The notes under the pieces: generated by a model
The model's input: the letters and a program-made list of their open reading frames with translations, nothing else
Told to the model about the DNA's origin: nothing
Database searches by the model: none
Shown: positions 1 through 12,636 of the stretch, piece after piece
Layout: each line of letters begins with the position of its first letter
Numbering within the stretch: the first letter of the stretch is position 1
Program-made: the position numbers and the translations under genes
DNA from: Nymphaea colorata
Lineage: Eukaryota; Streptophyta; Magnoliopsida; Nymphaeales; Nymphaeaceae
Reading direction: 5' to 3'
DNA length: 64,000 nucleotides
Assembly: GCF_008831285.2 (NCBI RefSeq)
Contig: NC_045149.1
Span: 19,795,035-19,859,034 of the forward strand

Positions 1-99
1 TCTGCTAAAGCTAGATAATCGCGAAGCAGTCCCCATCTTTCGCGACGAGAGAAAGAGAGGGGCGGGGATCTTCCGCAAAAGGGAAGGAAAGGGATTTAC

Positions 100-257
100 C
101 TCTGTTGATCATCGTGCCTTCTCGAAACGAAAAAAGATGGATGGAATCTGCAGGACGAAGGACTGTTTGCATACAGGTGGTACGTCTGCTTGCACCTCCT
201 GCAGACCCTCTCAGCGCTGCTTTCCAACCTTCCTCCCTCGCCATCCTTGTTCTCCAT
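100..257 (-). CDS. Conserved plant protein of unknown function, first exon only (gene continues past left edge)
   Basis: The ATG is at 257 (complement) and 52 codons plus two bases run to a donor of the form AG|GTAAAT at 100/99, so the rest of the gene lies left of the window. The peptide starts MENKDGEGG and carries a CxxC pair (VCRRCKQTY) followed by SCRFHPSFFVSRRHDDQQ. I recognise this as the N-terminal block of a small conserved plant protein in which a Cys pair and a Phe-His-Pro segment precede an Arg-Arg-His-Asp-Asp-Gln stretch; metal binding by the Cys/His residues is an inference. No function is known to me. The upstream 300-345 stretch is CT-rich on the minus strand's complement, as in many plant 5' leaders. 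The start could be confirmed only with the missing exons; the coding call rests on the motif and the in-phase donor. Confidence 0.6.
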
Positions 258-1603
258 TGATGATAGTACCTCCTTGATGCACAGCGTTGAGAGATAAACG
301 CGGGCAGAACCACACACACTCCCTCTCTCTCTCTGTGCCCCCCTACATCATTTTGTTTCGATTATTCCGATTATTCTGTGGGCGCCTCTCGAACCCCCTC
401 TTCTCACCGTGAGCACCAAACGGGGAAAAAAATCAAGTTTCAGGCAATTTGGTGTCCCATGATACAACAAAGTACGCCGTGTTCGTGATTTGGGGAGGAG
501 GGGATTTGACTGAGCGCCTGAACCGATTAGTTGGTCGCTCTCTCTCTACAATGTTGATCATCAATTTTATGGATACGGCGACAATATTATTATAAAGTTC
601 CAAAGCGTTCTATCTTCTTTATTTCATACATAAGCAGGTCATAATTCTATAAAAAAATTAGTTTAGTTATATTATTTTATAAGACTTAAAATATTTGTTG
701 CCCATTGGGTGTAGGGATTAGGATATCCTAAACTCTTTTAGTGCTTAACTTGACTTCTTTTTTTTTCATTCTTGAGGTGAGTCGCCTAAACATGGTGTTC
801 ATCTCTGGCACGTGATGAAGTTTTTCTCTGTCTTGTGCCGCTTTTGATGATGCAGCTGCAACTATAATAAGCCCAAGAATGATCAAGCATAGACTTTGGT
901 AAAGTCATGCTGTTTATGGCACAAATTGTTTACTGTTAACAATGCAGATTTGACGTAGAACCAATACTGTATCCATTAGAGAAACAAGAAAAATATCTGT
1001 TGTTGATCCTCTTTCTTAATTCTACATACCCAATTAGAGCTTTTAGACTAGAAAAATCATTGAAAGAAGAAAATCATGGAGTCAGTTCTCTAACCCAAAA
1101 GCACTTTCTTCACCTGCCAGTCATTTCTTTTGCCTCTCGCTTGCATTCAGTTGGGCATCATTAGTTTTTTAGTTGCACACAACAAAAAATAATAAAGTGC
1201 TTACCTTTGGCATGAATAGCAATTTGTCCAAAAACACGAATTGCTTGTTGAGAAAACAAAATATTGCTCTGCCACTGACATTAACAGAGATCTTTTATTT
1301 AAGCTTTTCAATAAACTCTGATCTGGAACAAATTGGTTCACTACAAAGTCTATCAGACAACCATGAGAGACCATCATCGTCTGAACGCCATAGCAAGGCA
1401 TAACAAAAACTTCCATCAGCAGCAAATCCTGCCTTGGAAATTGGTTAACCATAAAATGGTTGAGAGAACCACAATCCTTGCACAACTTTTGACCCCATGA
1501 GAAGACTGTAGAAAAAAAATTTCAGCCTTTTAACATCAGCTGTGAACTCTGCTCTGAATTGACTCGTCAACAAAGATGGCCGAGAAGACCGCAGTAATCA
1601 AGA
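258..1603. other. Intergenic, no recognised gene
   Basis: The first 150 bases are probably leader and promoter of the gene leaving the left edge, with a CT/GA-rich patch near 320-340. The remainder is AT-rich with no open frame that resembles a known protein, and would include the 3' flank of the minus-strand gene that ends at 1604. Confidence 0.5.
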
Positions 1604-2840
1604 TCAGGCTACTTTGGCTGCCTGGCTTGCGGCTGCAACCATTACTGCTGTATCTGGCTTGGCAGGTTTATGTAGCATCCTCACCCTCGTCCAGTAATAT
1701 TCCTTGTCAGTGGCATTACAATGCGACCTGCTCGACTCTGCCTTCTTCCATTCGCTGCAAGGCGCTATTTGCTCACACACATAACAGTAACACTGAACCA
1801 AAAACCAAACAGAACATTAGTACTCTAGGGAACGTTTTTCAAATGATTGCAAAGGAGATCGGGAGTAAACTTTTCTAAAAGCAGCTGCAAAATCCCTTGA
1901 GTACAGTTTTCGACCCCAAGCTGAACACCTGACTTTGGAAAACTGTACACCCACAAGACTCCGGCGTTTTCAGGTTTGCCCACTTAGTACTCTCTCTAAA
2001 TCCAATCGATGGACAACCCAATTTCAATTGAAAAAGTCTACCACATTCAAACCTGACATTCAAACCTGAGCGTGTTTTTTTCTATACCACTAAAAGTTAG
2101 GTGCATCTTTGTTAGATTTTCATTTCCAGTTCTTTAGTAGCTATTAACAGTCATTTTCGGTGAATTTTTCATATATCTTTTTCTTTAAACTTGCGTTTTT
2201 GTAGCTAAAAATGGAGGTTTCGACCTGCAAGCTTTCTTGTAAGGAAATTTTTTTCTAGATAGTGGGGGTTCACTCCTCGATGAGAACATTTTTGTCAACA
2301 TGGAAAGGGAACGAGGGCACTTTTGGGAGGAAAACTCTCACCTGCTGGCAGTGGGTCTCATGGGGCGTAGTGGCGAAGGGAAACTTCACGCACAAGTGCC
2401 TTGAGTGGGGGAAATCCCTAGCGGCCACCTGCGTTGCAGCCACAAAGAGGATCGATCAATGGCGTGTAGGAAACCGAGACAATTAGGTTTCCAGGACTTC
2501 GAATCAATTAAACGATCGCGGCATGGAAAGAGAAAAAAAGAATCAGTACCGGCCCTTTTTCTGCAATGACCGCGACATCTTCGGCATCGGCGAGCGATAC
2601 TTTCCGGCTGAACTCCATCGCGTAAGGATCAACGTCGAGGATGTAACAGTCGTCGTCAAGGAGATCCTCCTTCTCCTTCTTTATCAATACAACTGCGTTC
2701 TTCTTCCTTCCGGTCGTATCCTCGCAAGGACGTCGGCGTGCATGCCTGGGCGGGCTTCCTTCATCGTCGGAAGAGGAGAAAACGTCGATCACTGTGAGAG
2801 CGTCAGTGGGCATTCTGGCTGAGGAGAAGGAGGAGAGCAT
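1604..2840 (-). CDS. RPM1-interacting protein 13 (RIN13)-like, three exons
   Basis: Exons on the minus strand are 2840-2550, 2428-2342 and 1792-1604, all in phase 0, giving about 188 residues. Exon 1 is acidic (IDVFSSSDDEGS near the start, then DDDCYILDVDP) and ends AEKGP at a GTACTG donor. Exon 2 encodes VAARDFPHSRHLCVKFPF and ends at CAG|GTGAGA. Exon 3 begins after TTCAG with CYCYVCEQIAPCSEW and a later HCNA. This order (acidic N-terminus with a serine cluster, then xACRDFPHxRHxC, then the CxCYVCxxxAPC Cys block) is the pattern of plant RIN13-like proteins, known from Arabidopsis as a nuclear interactor of the RPM1 resistance protein. The usual first Cys of exon 2 (ACRD) is Ala here. The true start may be the inner ATG at 2813 (MPTDAL). 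Arabidopsis RIN13 is longer; this may be a short paralogue. Zinc binding by the Cys/His block is inferred. Confidence 0.65.
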
Positions 2841-4633
2841 CGAAGACGGAGATCGGAAGAAGCAGGGCCGCAAGAAGAGGAAAATGGAGGCGGAGAGTCA
2901 CCGTTCCTCGAAAGACGTAGGTTTCAAATTTCTGGCTTCTCTGATACTCCAACGGTCACAATTTTGGCTAGAGGGCGGCACATGACCATTGCACCCTCCG
3001 GTTCAAAAGAAATGACCATCAGGTCCTAAGAAGCAAAAGGTTTGACCGAGCCGCTGGGTGAGTCGCCTTGACCGAGTGGGCTCGTCTAGGCTCGTGCTCA
3101 GCCCACCCTAGCTTTGTCACGTTAAATTAAGCTTCAGTCTTGCCGTTGTCCAAACCATGGGTAAGGCCCCGTGTTTGCTGAAACCGTTGTTGTTGTTGTT
3201 TTTTTGAGTACAAAACTAAGGACGTCAATAGATCCCATATTTGGGATCTGGTATTCATCATCTGAACTACTTTACATGAGCTGAGACATGAAAAAAAAAA
3301 TTACATTCAACCAAGAAATTAGATCGAATTTAGATTTAAGAAGTGACATGAGATCATTTAGATTTGGGTTCGGTCCTAAATAAACGTCCGATCAGATACT
3401 GGCATCAATATATGTAATGAAACTTTTCATACATCTAATATTCGTTCGTTTCCAAAGTCGGTCTTTAGCATATCATAATGCGATTAGTGATTTAGTTGCA
3501 GATTTGAAACGCCGGATTCATATTGTGAAATTAAAGTCGGATTCAGGTATGGTATAGACTTTTCTCCGGTTGCAAAGCCTAAAATCTAAACTAAGATTGC
3601 ACTTAAAAAATTATCGCATTTGAAAAGTGCAAATGACAAGCACTACCCACCTATGACTCTTAGATAGATTGAAATATTTTACGTTAGGTAGGTTACCATA
3701 TACGTTCCCTACTACGGCCCCCCTATGTCATTGAATGAACGGACTCACCACTGAGCCATGTGCATCTATCTTGGTTTAAATTTGAAAAATGTATAGTTGA
3801 CAAAGTCTCTTGTGTACTGTACATTTAAGAGTCGCTTGACAGCAGTAACACATTGTTACTATCCTATGAATCCACCCCACAAATTCGAGACGATTCGTAA
3901 AACATTTGTTTCATTGTTTCATGAATTTACTTCATTCTTTGAAAAAGATTCATAAGACAATAACAATAGGTTACTGTTGCCAAACAGTTCGTTAAGGTAA
4001 TTATTTTATATATCTACCTCAAATATTGAGAGAGATTAACATTGTGTTTAATATTTGAGGTAGATACATGATACAATAACATATTATTACTACTGTTGCC
4101 AAAAAACCCTGTTAGGGTTTGTCAGTTGGAATACTTTGTGAATGTTCCACAAATCTACTCCAAAAATTGAAGCATCTTCATGAAATTAAATGTCCATGAA
4201 TTTGATCCAATCTATGGAACACTGGTGACTCATTTGCCAAATGACCCCTCAAACGACGCATATCATTTACTTGATTTCTCAAAACCTTATTTTGAAAAAT
4301 AACTTTCAACACACAGTCTCAAATCTCCCCTTAATATCTTTCCTTGTACTGCGCTCTCCAAAGATAACAAAGTGAAGAAAGAAAAGCTTTTTCTACATCA
4401 ATTCGCCGTCGACTTCGAGTCTAGTACTAATTAACAATGCTATAATACTCCGAGAAGTTAGAAATGCACATCTATTAAAACTAAAGCTTTAATAATGCCA
4501 TATCATGCCACACCACATGACATTATGTCATGTCGGGTGGGCTTTGGGACTCAAACATCACAACTATGCCGCTGCTGTCATTATATGGAAAAACCATATC
4601 ATCCAGTGGCAAAAGCTAGAAACATTGACTAAA
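2841..4633. other. Intergenic with degenerate repeats
   Basis: No gene is seen. There is a GTT microsatellite near 3186-3200 and short GAGTCG/GGCTCG-rich patch at 3058-3115 resembling the GAGCTCGA-rich element described at 14571-15099. Stretches containing variants of AGTAACA and TGTTGCCAAAC between 3830 and 4130 resemble sequence at 13690-13985, suggesting two degenerate copies of one small element. Confidence 0.4.
4011..4066. repeat. Perfect 17-bp inverted repeat, 22-nt loop
   Basis: TATCTACCTCAAATATT at 4011-4027 is matched by its exact reverse complement at 4050-4066. It lies in the degenerate repeat area and may be the core of a MITE or simply a local fold-back. Confidence 0.75.
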
Positions 4634-7002
4634 GGGGCACTTGTTTAAACAAACTCAAATTTGGTAGGGCACTTATATAAAATAAATATTTAAAATTTTC
4701 ATTTAAAAATAACAAACATTTGGTAGGCACTTATATAAAATAAATATTTAAGATTTCCATTTAAAAATAAAAAACACTTTATTCGCATTATTTTTTCATG
4801 ACTCAAAAAACTTTTACAATTACATGAAAACTGAAGTGTTGTGAGCGTCCAAATAATAAGCATCTATTTGTGAGGTACGGAATCAAATGCACTAAAATAA
4901 AAAATTGGAGTTATCGATGTATGAAAAATATAACATCAGTGAAAATTGACTTTTATCGACGTTCAGAGCTAAATGTGAAGCGCATGGCTACCACGTCAGC
5001 TGGCTTTGGTCAAAGTTTGTATTGTCATGAAGGGGCACTTGTTTAAACAAACTCAAATTTGGTAGGGCACTTATATAAAATAAATATTTAAAATTTTCAT
5101 TTAAAAAAAAAACATTTGGTAGGCACTTATATAAAATAAATATTTAAGATTTCCATTTAAAAATAAAAAACACTTTATTCACATTACTTTTTCATGTCTC
5201 AAAAAACTTTTACAATTACATGAAGTGCTGAAGTGTTGTGAGCGTCCAAATAATAATAATCTATTTGTGAGGTACATAATCAAATGCACTAAAATAAAAA
5301 ATTGTAGTTATTGACGTGTGAAAAATATAACATCGGTGAAAATTGACTTTTATCGACGTTCGGAGCTAAATGTGAAGCGCATGGCTACCACATCAGCTGG
5401 CCTTAGTCGAAGTTCGTATTGTCATGAAGGGGCACTTGTTTAAACAAACTCAAATTTGGTAGGGCACTTATATAAAATAAATATTTAAAATTTTCATGTA
5501 AAAATAAAAAACATTTGGTAGGCACTTATATAAAATAAATATTTAAGATTTTCATTTAAAAATAAAAACACTTTATTCGCATTATTTTTTCATGTCTCAA
5601 AAAACTTTTACAATTACATGAAAAACTGAAGTGTTGTGAGCATCCAAACAATAAGCATCTATTTGTGAGGTACGAAATCAAATGCACAAAAATAAAAAAT
5701 TGGAGTTATCCATGTATGAAAAATATAACATCGGTGAAAATTGACTTTTATCGACGTTCAGAGCTAAATGTGAAGCGCATGGCTACCACGTCAGCTGGCT
5801 CTGGTCAAAGTTCGTATTGTCACGAAGGGGCACTTGTTTAAACAAACTCAAATTTGGTAGGGCACTTATATAAAATAAATATTTAAAATTTTCATTTAAA
5901 AAAAAACATTTGGTAGGCACTTATATAAAATAAATATTTAAGATTTCCATTTAAAATAAAAAACACTTTATTCACATTCTTTTTTCATGTCTCAAAAAAC
6001 TTTTACAATTACATGAAGTACTGAAGTGTTGTGAGTGTCCAAATAATAATAATCTATTTGTGAGGTACATAATCAAATGCACTAAAATAAAAAATTGGAG
6101 TTATTGACCTGTGGAAAATATAACATCGGTGAAAATTGACTTTTATCGACGTTCGGAGCTAAATGTGAAGCGCATGGCTACCACATCAGCTGGCCCTGGT
6201 CGAAGTTCGTATTGTCATGAAGGGGCACTTGTTTAAACAAACTCAAATTTGGTAGGGCACTTATATAAAATAAATATTTAAAATTTTCATTTGAAAATAA
6301 AAAACATTTGGTAGGCACTTATATAAAATAAATATTTAAGATTTTCATTTAAAAATAAAAAACACTTTATTTGCATTATTTTTTCATGTCTCAAAAAACT
6401 TTTACAATTACATGAAAAACTGAAGTGTTGTGAGCGTCCAAATAATAAGCATCTATTTGTGAGGTACGGAAGCAAATGCACTAAAATAAAAAATTGGAGT
6501 TACCGACGTATGGAAAATATAACATCAGTGAAAATTGAATTTTATCAACGTTCAGAGCTAAATGTGAAGCACAAGGCTACCTCGTCAGCTGGCTCTGGTC
6601 AAAGTTCGTATCGTCATGAAGGGGCACTTGTTTAAACAAACTCAAATTTGGTAGGGCACTTATATAAAATAAATATTTAAAATTTTCATTTAAAAATAAC
6701 AAACATTTGGTAGGCACTTATATAAAATAAATATTTAAGTTTTCCATTTAAAAATAAAAAACACTTTATTCGCATTATTTTTTCATGTCTCAAAAAACTT
6801 TTACAATTACACGAAGTACTGAAGTGTTGTGAGCGTCCAAATAATAAGCATTTATTTGTGAGGTACTAAAGCAAATGCACTAAAATAAAAAATTGAAGTT
6901 ACCAACGTGTGAAAAATATAACATCGGTGAAAACTTACCTTTATTCAAAGGTAAATGTGAAGCGCCACGTCAGCTGGCCCTAGTCAAAGTTCGTATTGTC
7001 AC
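4634..7002. repeat. Tandem satellite: six copies of a ~398-bp unit with A/B alternation
   Basis: Units begin with GGGGCACTTGTTTAAAC at 4634, 5032, 5429, 5827, 6222 and 6621, so periods are 398, 397, 398, 395 and 399; the last copy is shorter (about 381) and diverges at its 3' end. Each unit contains an internal near-duplicate of about 64 bp (TTTGGTAGGGCACTTATATAAAATA then TTTGGTAGGCACTTATATAAAATA, each followed by AATATTTAA). Copies 1, 3 and 5 share one set of variants (GAAAA.CTGAAG, CGTTCAGAGC, GTCAGCTGGCT), copies 2 and 4 another (GAAGT.CTGAAG, CGTTCGGAGC, ATCAGCTGGCC), and copy 6 is mostly like 2 and 4. The arrangement is therefore an ABABAB dimer repeat of about 795 bp. No coding capacity. 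Confidence 0.95.
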
Positions 7003-7768
7003 TTTAATTTTGTTGTGAGTACGTTTTTATGTTGAATAGCGTCCATACTAAGTACCAAAGAAGCCCTAAATCTTAAGCACTAGGAGGGATCTTAGACTTT
7101 CATTTGGTTGGAAGAAATATTCAAATGGCTATGGGCGTAAGTGGATCGGAGTGATTATTTTGTGGTGTTCTTGTCTTGAACAAATTGGATTTGATTTGAA
7201 CATGACTTCTTGTAGGTATTTAGTTTAGCCTGGATCCGACCTGTTTGATTTCCTACTCTCAAGGTAGAAGACACGTCAGATTTGCAACAGCTAAATGTAT
7301 ATATAGAGGGTTAGGTTCAGATTAGAGAAAAGTGCTAAGATCCTTAATCTCAATCTAGTACTTTTGCATTGGGTTAGATCTGGTGGAGGACCATTTCAAT
7401 TTTGCACAATCCGATCTGTTTCGTCGTTATATGTACAGTCGTGCACTATGCACGACATATGTCCTCTATGTTCACTTTCATTGGGCCCGTGGCCCAGTCC
7501 TAAAAGTACGTGTCATGCACATGAACCAATGCGGTGCATATAATGGACTTTGACTCCTTGGCATGGCTTCTTGAATCTGACTCATTCGAGGAATCCTTCA
7601 TCAGTGGTTGTGAATTTTTTATTTTTTTTATTTTTAAATCATAAACTCTATTTAGAGGTATTCAAATTTGGCACTCAACAAACTAAGAATTGTCCACCAG
7701 TTTCTCCCACTAAATCTTGTATTCACATGCAAATCGGGAAGGCACATGTAGGCTTATATAGGCAATTG

Positions 7769-7801
7769 CCCACACAGCCCATAGACTATGGGCTGTGTGG
7801 G
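7769..7801. repeat. Near-perfect 33-bp palindrome
   Basis: CCCACACAGCCCATAG (7769-7784), a single A, then its exact reverse complement (7786-7801). The arms include CAATTGCCCACAC-type sequence that recurs at 57262-57290, where TGTGGGCAGTTGCCCACACC forms another short fold-back, so the palindrome may be a trace of a dispersed element. Confidence 0.9.
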
Positions 7802-9251
7802 TATAGAATGTGCTTATTTATACGTTAATACATCTTAACCACACAAAAAATTACAATTGGAAGCATTAGTGCCAGAAATTTCTTGATCCGCTGGCATTTA
7901 ATGGCGTCGTCCATGTCAGCTGCAAGGCTGTCCCAAGAATCAATTATTCTTGATGTTCATGGCACCAATCTCAACTGGTCCACTTAGCTGCATTCTAATT
8001 ATTGAGGAAACATGGGTGAGCTCGAAAAGTGATGAATGATCAACTTGGGCATCGACAGATTCAATCAACCAAGATCTGCACCTCGTCGATATCAACGACG
8101 AGTGGTGCAGAAGGCCTGCGGCTCGTGAACTTCTTCTTTTCTCTAATTAAAGAGAAAAGCTTGACAACATCCAGCCAACGACGCTTAAGAGCTCAATCAT
8201 ATATAGATTACCTACCTGTCTTGGTCGTTGCAATGAATCTAGTACTGAATGAAGCACATCATCATAATATCTCCACTTTGAGAGACAACTTTGCTGAACA
8301 GTAGCGGAGGTAGGATATTTTTTAACCTTTCGCTTTCAAAAGTGCATAGAACAAATTTTTCTTCCGATTCATAACAGAATCAGCTGAACCGGTTAAACAG
8401 AAGCCTGGCTGCCCCTATTCAGATTCTGATGCGGACGAAGTCTACCCAACTCCAACTTGATACATAAAAACGAAAGAAGGAACAGACAGAGCATCCATCA
8501 ACAATGCAAATTTCACTTAAATATATACGGAATCTTATAAGATGAATGAGAAATAAAAAGGGAAAGTTTAGCGAGAATCATTCACAGTCAGAAACACCAG
8601 TCACAACATCCAAAGGAAGCAGAGGTTCAGAGAATCGGGCCTCAATGTTTCCTCTCCGTCTCTGCAAAGACGGTGACAGTGCAGTAATTAGCATCACATG
8701 CAGAGAGGAAATGCAGAACGTACGTCGCCTTTCACTGCTGCTGAAGCCCTTCCTTGCCCCTTCCGCAGACGACGAGACCTACGCCTCTAGCCCGTCCGCC
8801 CCGTGGGCGGCCATCGATCGTTCTGTCTCCTTCCTTCCCCCCTCCATTGCTTCCAAGTTGCCAACTTGGTGCTGGACCTCCTGACTGCGACTGGTCATGG
8901 CCGCTGAAATCTCCTTCACCACCCTCCATGAGAGAAAGGCCAGAATTAACTCTTTGGTCAGGGCAGCGGGTCCACTGTAACTTCGTCCGTTCATCGCGCT
9001 CTTCAAGTCAATCGAAGTGCCTTTCAGCAGCTTCTAATCATGTGCATTTAAACCCCAAGTCAATGCTGCCGTGCCCGAGGGACGCATGCATGCATGTTCC
9101 CATCTTTCTCTCTCTCTCAAACAAGCACTTTCACACACATATACACATATAATATTAGTTAATAAAGAGTCTGACAATTTGAATTTTTTTATTTATGCAA
9201 GTCTCCTCATTAAGTGTGATTCAATCGAGTGGAAATGTCAAATTATCGAAT

Positions 9252-9693
9252 TATATATATATATATATATATAGATTGAGAGAAAAGAGAGTAATTGATA
9301 AATACCCTAGACCATTTGAGTTACGGATAAACACTAAACCTCTTACATTTCTTATAAAAAATGTTTTAAACAAGTGAACCTCTTAATGCTTTTATAACCA
9401 CTAATTTTATATGAATCATGTTCTCATTGAAGTTATTTTTATAAAGATATTTTGTATTCTCTACTATTAAAATTTCGATGTTATAAAAGTTGTTAAAGTG
9501 AAAAAATGACTAACATAATATATGGTTTTCAATGGGCCTAGTTTTTGTCCCTTACTCAAATAGTCTTGCTTTTAACAACCACACACACATTATATATAAT
9601 AGAAATGAAATGATACATTCGATTCACATTTCTTTTATAAGAAGCAAGTCTAACCCTTGACACTTGATGGAAAAAACTAGGCAACAAGCAAGA

Positions 9694-9728
<35 letters not shown>
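9252..9728. repeat. Two (TA)n microsatellites
   Basis: Runs of about 22 bp at 9252-9273 and 31 bp at 9698-9728. Similar short (TA)n or (AT)n runs occur at 21097-21120, 23287-23309, 54574-54609 and 55612-55629. Confidence 0.9.
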
Positions 9729-9729
<1 letters not shown>

Positions 9730-10477
9730 CTCAAGCTATTTTTTAGTCAGTCCAATTGAACCAATCAATTTATGAGTTATAAAAACTACAAAATTGAAGA
9801 CAGACTAACTAATGTAGGCCTCTAGGTTATGACGTTCGGAAGAGCGTCATTTGGCTTTGTCTTAATCCTTTTTCTACCAATCCAAAGCCCGTGTCGATCC
9901 AACAGTGTGCATGATTTTGACGTATTTTAGAACTATAGGGTTTACGAATAGAAATCGTGCGATCTACGCACATATCAACTTTTATATACAAGTTTTAAAA
10001 ATCAAAGTTCTCGTGCGTCAGCTTGTACATGGGAATTTGGGTATTGAAAAATCAACCATCTTTTGTTCTCATAATTTTTTTTCGCCTCCAGTTCATTCTC
10101 ATGATCAGTGAATCGATGTTTTCTCTTATGCTAAGTTGGATTGTTATCATGACCTAATCACCATTAAGGTAAAACTAAACTGTCTTAAAACTGTCTAAAT
10201 CCCGCCTATATGTTGACATCAGATCCTACGTCAGCTGGATCAAAATAAAAAAATAAGATCTGAATCAACCCCAATTCCATAAAATCCGTTAAGACTGGAT
10301 CCAACCTGAATTTGAACCATTTACATCCCTAGTCTCGAGTCATTCGGCAGTTGTGCTAATCTCTCTGGTGAGTGGTAGACTTTTTACACTGGTCAAATGA
10401 AGACCGAAGGCCCCCTTTCCCTTCCTCCCACAAGGACAAGGGCTGCTTTGTGGTGTCTTAGAGTGACGCCTTTATCA

Positions 10478-10800
10478 TGCTTCAACTTGTATCTTAGTGA
10501 CGACTCCTTGTTTGCAGCATAGGCGGTTGACATAGACGGTTGACTTAGTTTGAATCGAAAACTGACTGCCTATCAAGCTACCAGCCACCACCCTGACCGA
10601 TGCCTCCACCATGCTCCAACTTGTTTCTCAATGACACCTTGTTAGCCACCACCCCAACTGATGCCTCCACTATGCTTCAACTTGTATTTCAGTGATTTTT
10701 TGTTTGCAGCATAGATGAATGACTTCATGAGAATTTGAAATGAAAACTGACTGCCTACCAAGTTACCAACCCCCGCTCCGACCATTCCAAAGTCTAAAAA
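10478..10800. repeat. Direct repeat, period about 193 bp
   Basis: ATGCTTCAACTTGTAT at about 10479 recurs at about 10672, and in both copies is followed by TTGTTTGCAGCATAG, GAAAACTGACTGCCTA and AAGnTACCA. Between them a shorter partial copy repeats CCACCACCC and GATGCCTCCAC. It is a local duplication of unknown origin with no coding evidence. Confidence 0.75.
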
Positions 10801-12636
10801 GGGAGTTCGGTCAATGAACAATCCGACCGATGAAGTAGGGTTCACATGATAAGGCCCAAAGCAATTAATACAGCAAAGGTCAAGCCAGAAAGCTGTGGCT
10901 GCAACTATCAATGAGAAAAAGGCGTCTGAGTCAGAACTCAGCTTTCACTGAAGGGTCAAGAAAGGGGACTCAACTAAGGGAAATCATTTCATACCCAACT
11001 GTTCCTGCTGGGTTTGGTTTCCTTCATTATTCCACAAACTAATGCGGATCATCTACTTAATGAGATACAAGTTGAATGGTAGAAACAGAACCAACCAACC
11101 TCCTGAAATCGGAAACTCAACACCAAGATTGGTTTTCGATCTGTTCGTTGGATCCGCGACTGCTCGGACCTAGTAGAACTTAATGGTTTTCAGCCACTAA
11201 TTTAAGCTTTCATAGAATGAGCTTCGTCGAGCATACACCCCATAAACCCGAGTTTACACACAAAATTGTTGTCCATGAAAATGGAACCAGCCACCAACAA
11301 CTTGTATTAATCGTTTAATTCAATGATTAGATCGTTTTATATGAGAATTTAGTGATCAAACGCTTAATGACTGCATACCAAGTTAGCTTCAGTATTTAAA
11401 TATCGTCTTTTTTTTGTTGTATTAACAACATAATCAATTAATAAAAAATAAGGAGTTGACCTTCTGTTAGATTGTATTATTCTTGATCTCAACTAGAGTA
11501 TTTTTTTAACTTTGCTATCAAATCATCCTCCCCTATGCGGTAAGAACATTTTGGAGTTGAAATTCCGTAAAAAAAAAGAAAACAAATAAATAAATAACGA
11601 CAGCCTGTCCGACGAACGTAAGCCGTCCGATTAGGTGCCCACTGCTTGACATTAACCGTACTGCATTGGTCAGGTTCTTCAATGTTATTAGTTTCTGTCC
11701 GATTCTTTTGTTTTCTAAGCCGTCATTGGAATTATTTAATGACTTTGTGTGTATGAAATCGTATGGTACAAACTAAAATATTCGAAAACAAGAACCGATA
11801 GTTTCAGAATCGATTATACTTTCGAAATCGAGATAAAGAATACAACGTGCAGAGGAGTTGGAGTTGTTTAATATCGAAACAAAAATATTTTTTGGAAATA
11901 AAAGATATAATATATCGAATATAGATATTTTTCTTTTTAGTCGGACACGGCAACGGAAAAAACGACGCGGAACAAGAAAAAGGCCCATCAAGACCGAACG
12001 AGTTCGAAACGTACAGGACACCCCAACCCTTTCTTCTCCAACTGAATAATACCCACCTGCTTTTTGACTAAAATGCCCCGAACGATGGCTACGGTTGTTA
12101 GTTGTTACGAGACCACGAGGCATTATTACGAGACGGAACGAGGGGTAAATCCGTCTTTTGGAGGAGAGGGAAACACCGGAAATAAAAGCCGGGTGACAGA
12201 GAGCACCTGAAGACCCGAACAAAGAGAGATCCACAATGACGGAATTGCCCCTCACAATTAGGGCATTTTCGTCAATACCGCAAAGAAAGGCTTCCATTTC
12301 CGACGATTTCTTTTTCACGAGCAGAGAAAAAAAAACTTTTTTCCTTTTTCTATTTTAACGGAGAAATATTAGAAAGAACCAAAAAATTACATCGAAGAAA
12401 GCACCCCCATGGCCCCATGAGAAAGCAAAGCACACCAAATGACGAAAACGCCCATAGCCCGAACCACAGGGCGGCTCGTAACACAAAGAAGTCAAAGCCC
12501 TTTTCCGTCCGCCAGCTGATTGACCAAGAAAACTCCATGCCCTTAGCTTCATGAGGCCTTCCCAAAAATGCAAAAGAAAAAAAAAAAAAGCCCGAAAAAG
12601 ACAAAAAATAATTTTTTTTTTTCTTGACGCATTTGT

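Larger units (their letters stand above)
7003..12636. other. Intergenic, repeats and microsatellites, no confident gene
   Basis: Contains the palindrome at 7769-7801, TA microsatellites at 9252-9273 and 9698-9728, and the direct repeat at 10478-10800. A GC-richer island at about 8630-9010 has a 71-codon minus-strand frame (ATG at 8994 to 8779) with a Lys/Glu/Ala-rich helical look and no family I recognise; I do not call it a gene. 11870-12330 is the 3' flank of the PYL gene and has only accidental open frames. Confidence 0.45.

Noticed and set aside
4634-7002. CRISPR-like array
   Set aside because: Whole ~398-bp units repeat without unique spacers, and the sequence is a plant satellite.
8732-9152. 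Overlapping frames on both strands in a GC-rich patch, including a helical 71-codon minus-strand one
   Set aside because: No family recognised and no flanking splice or conserved context; noted only in the gap description.
11773-12318. 181-codon minus-strand frame downstream of the PYL gene
   Set aside because: AT-rich, compositionally random, with no domain; probably chance in the 3' flank.
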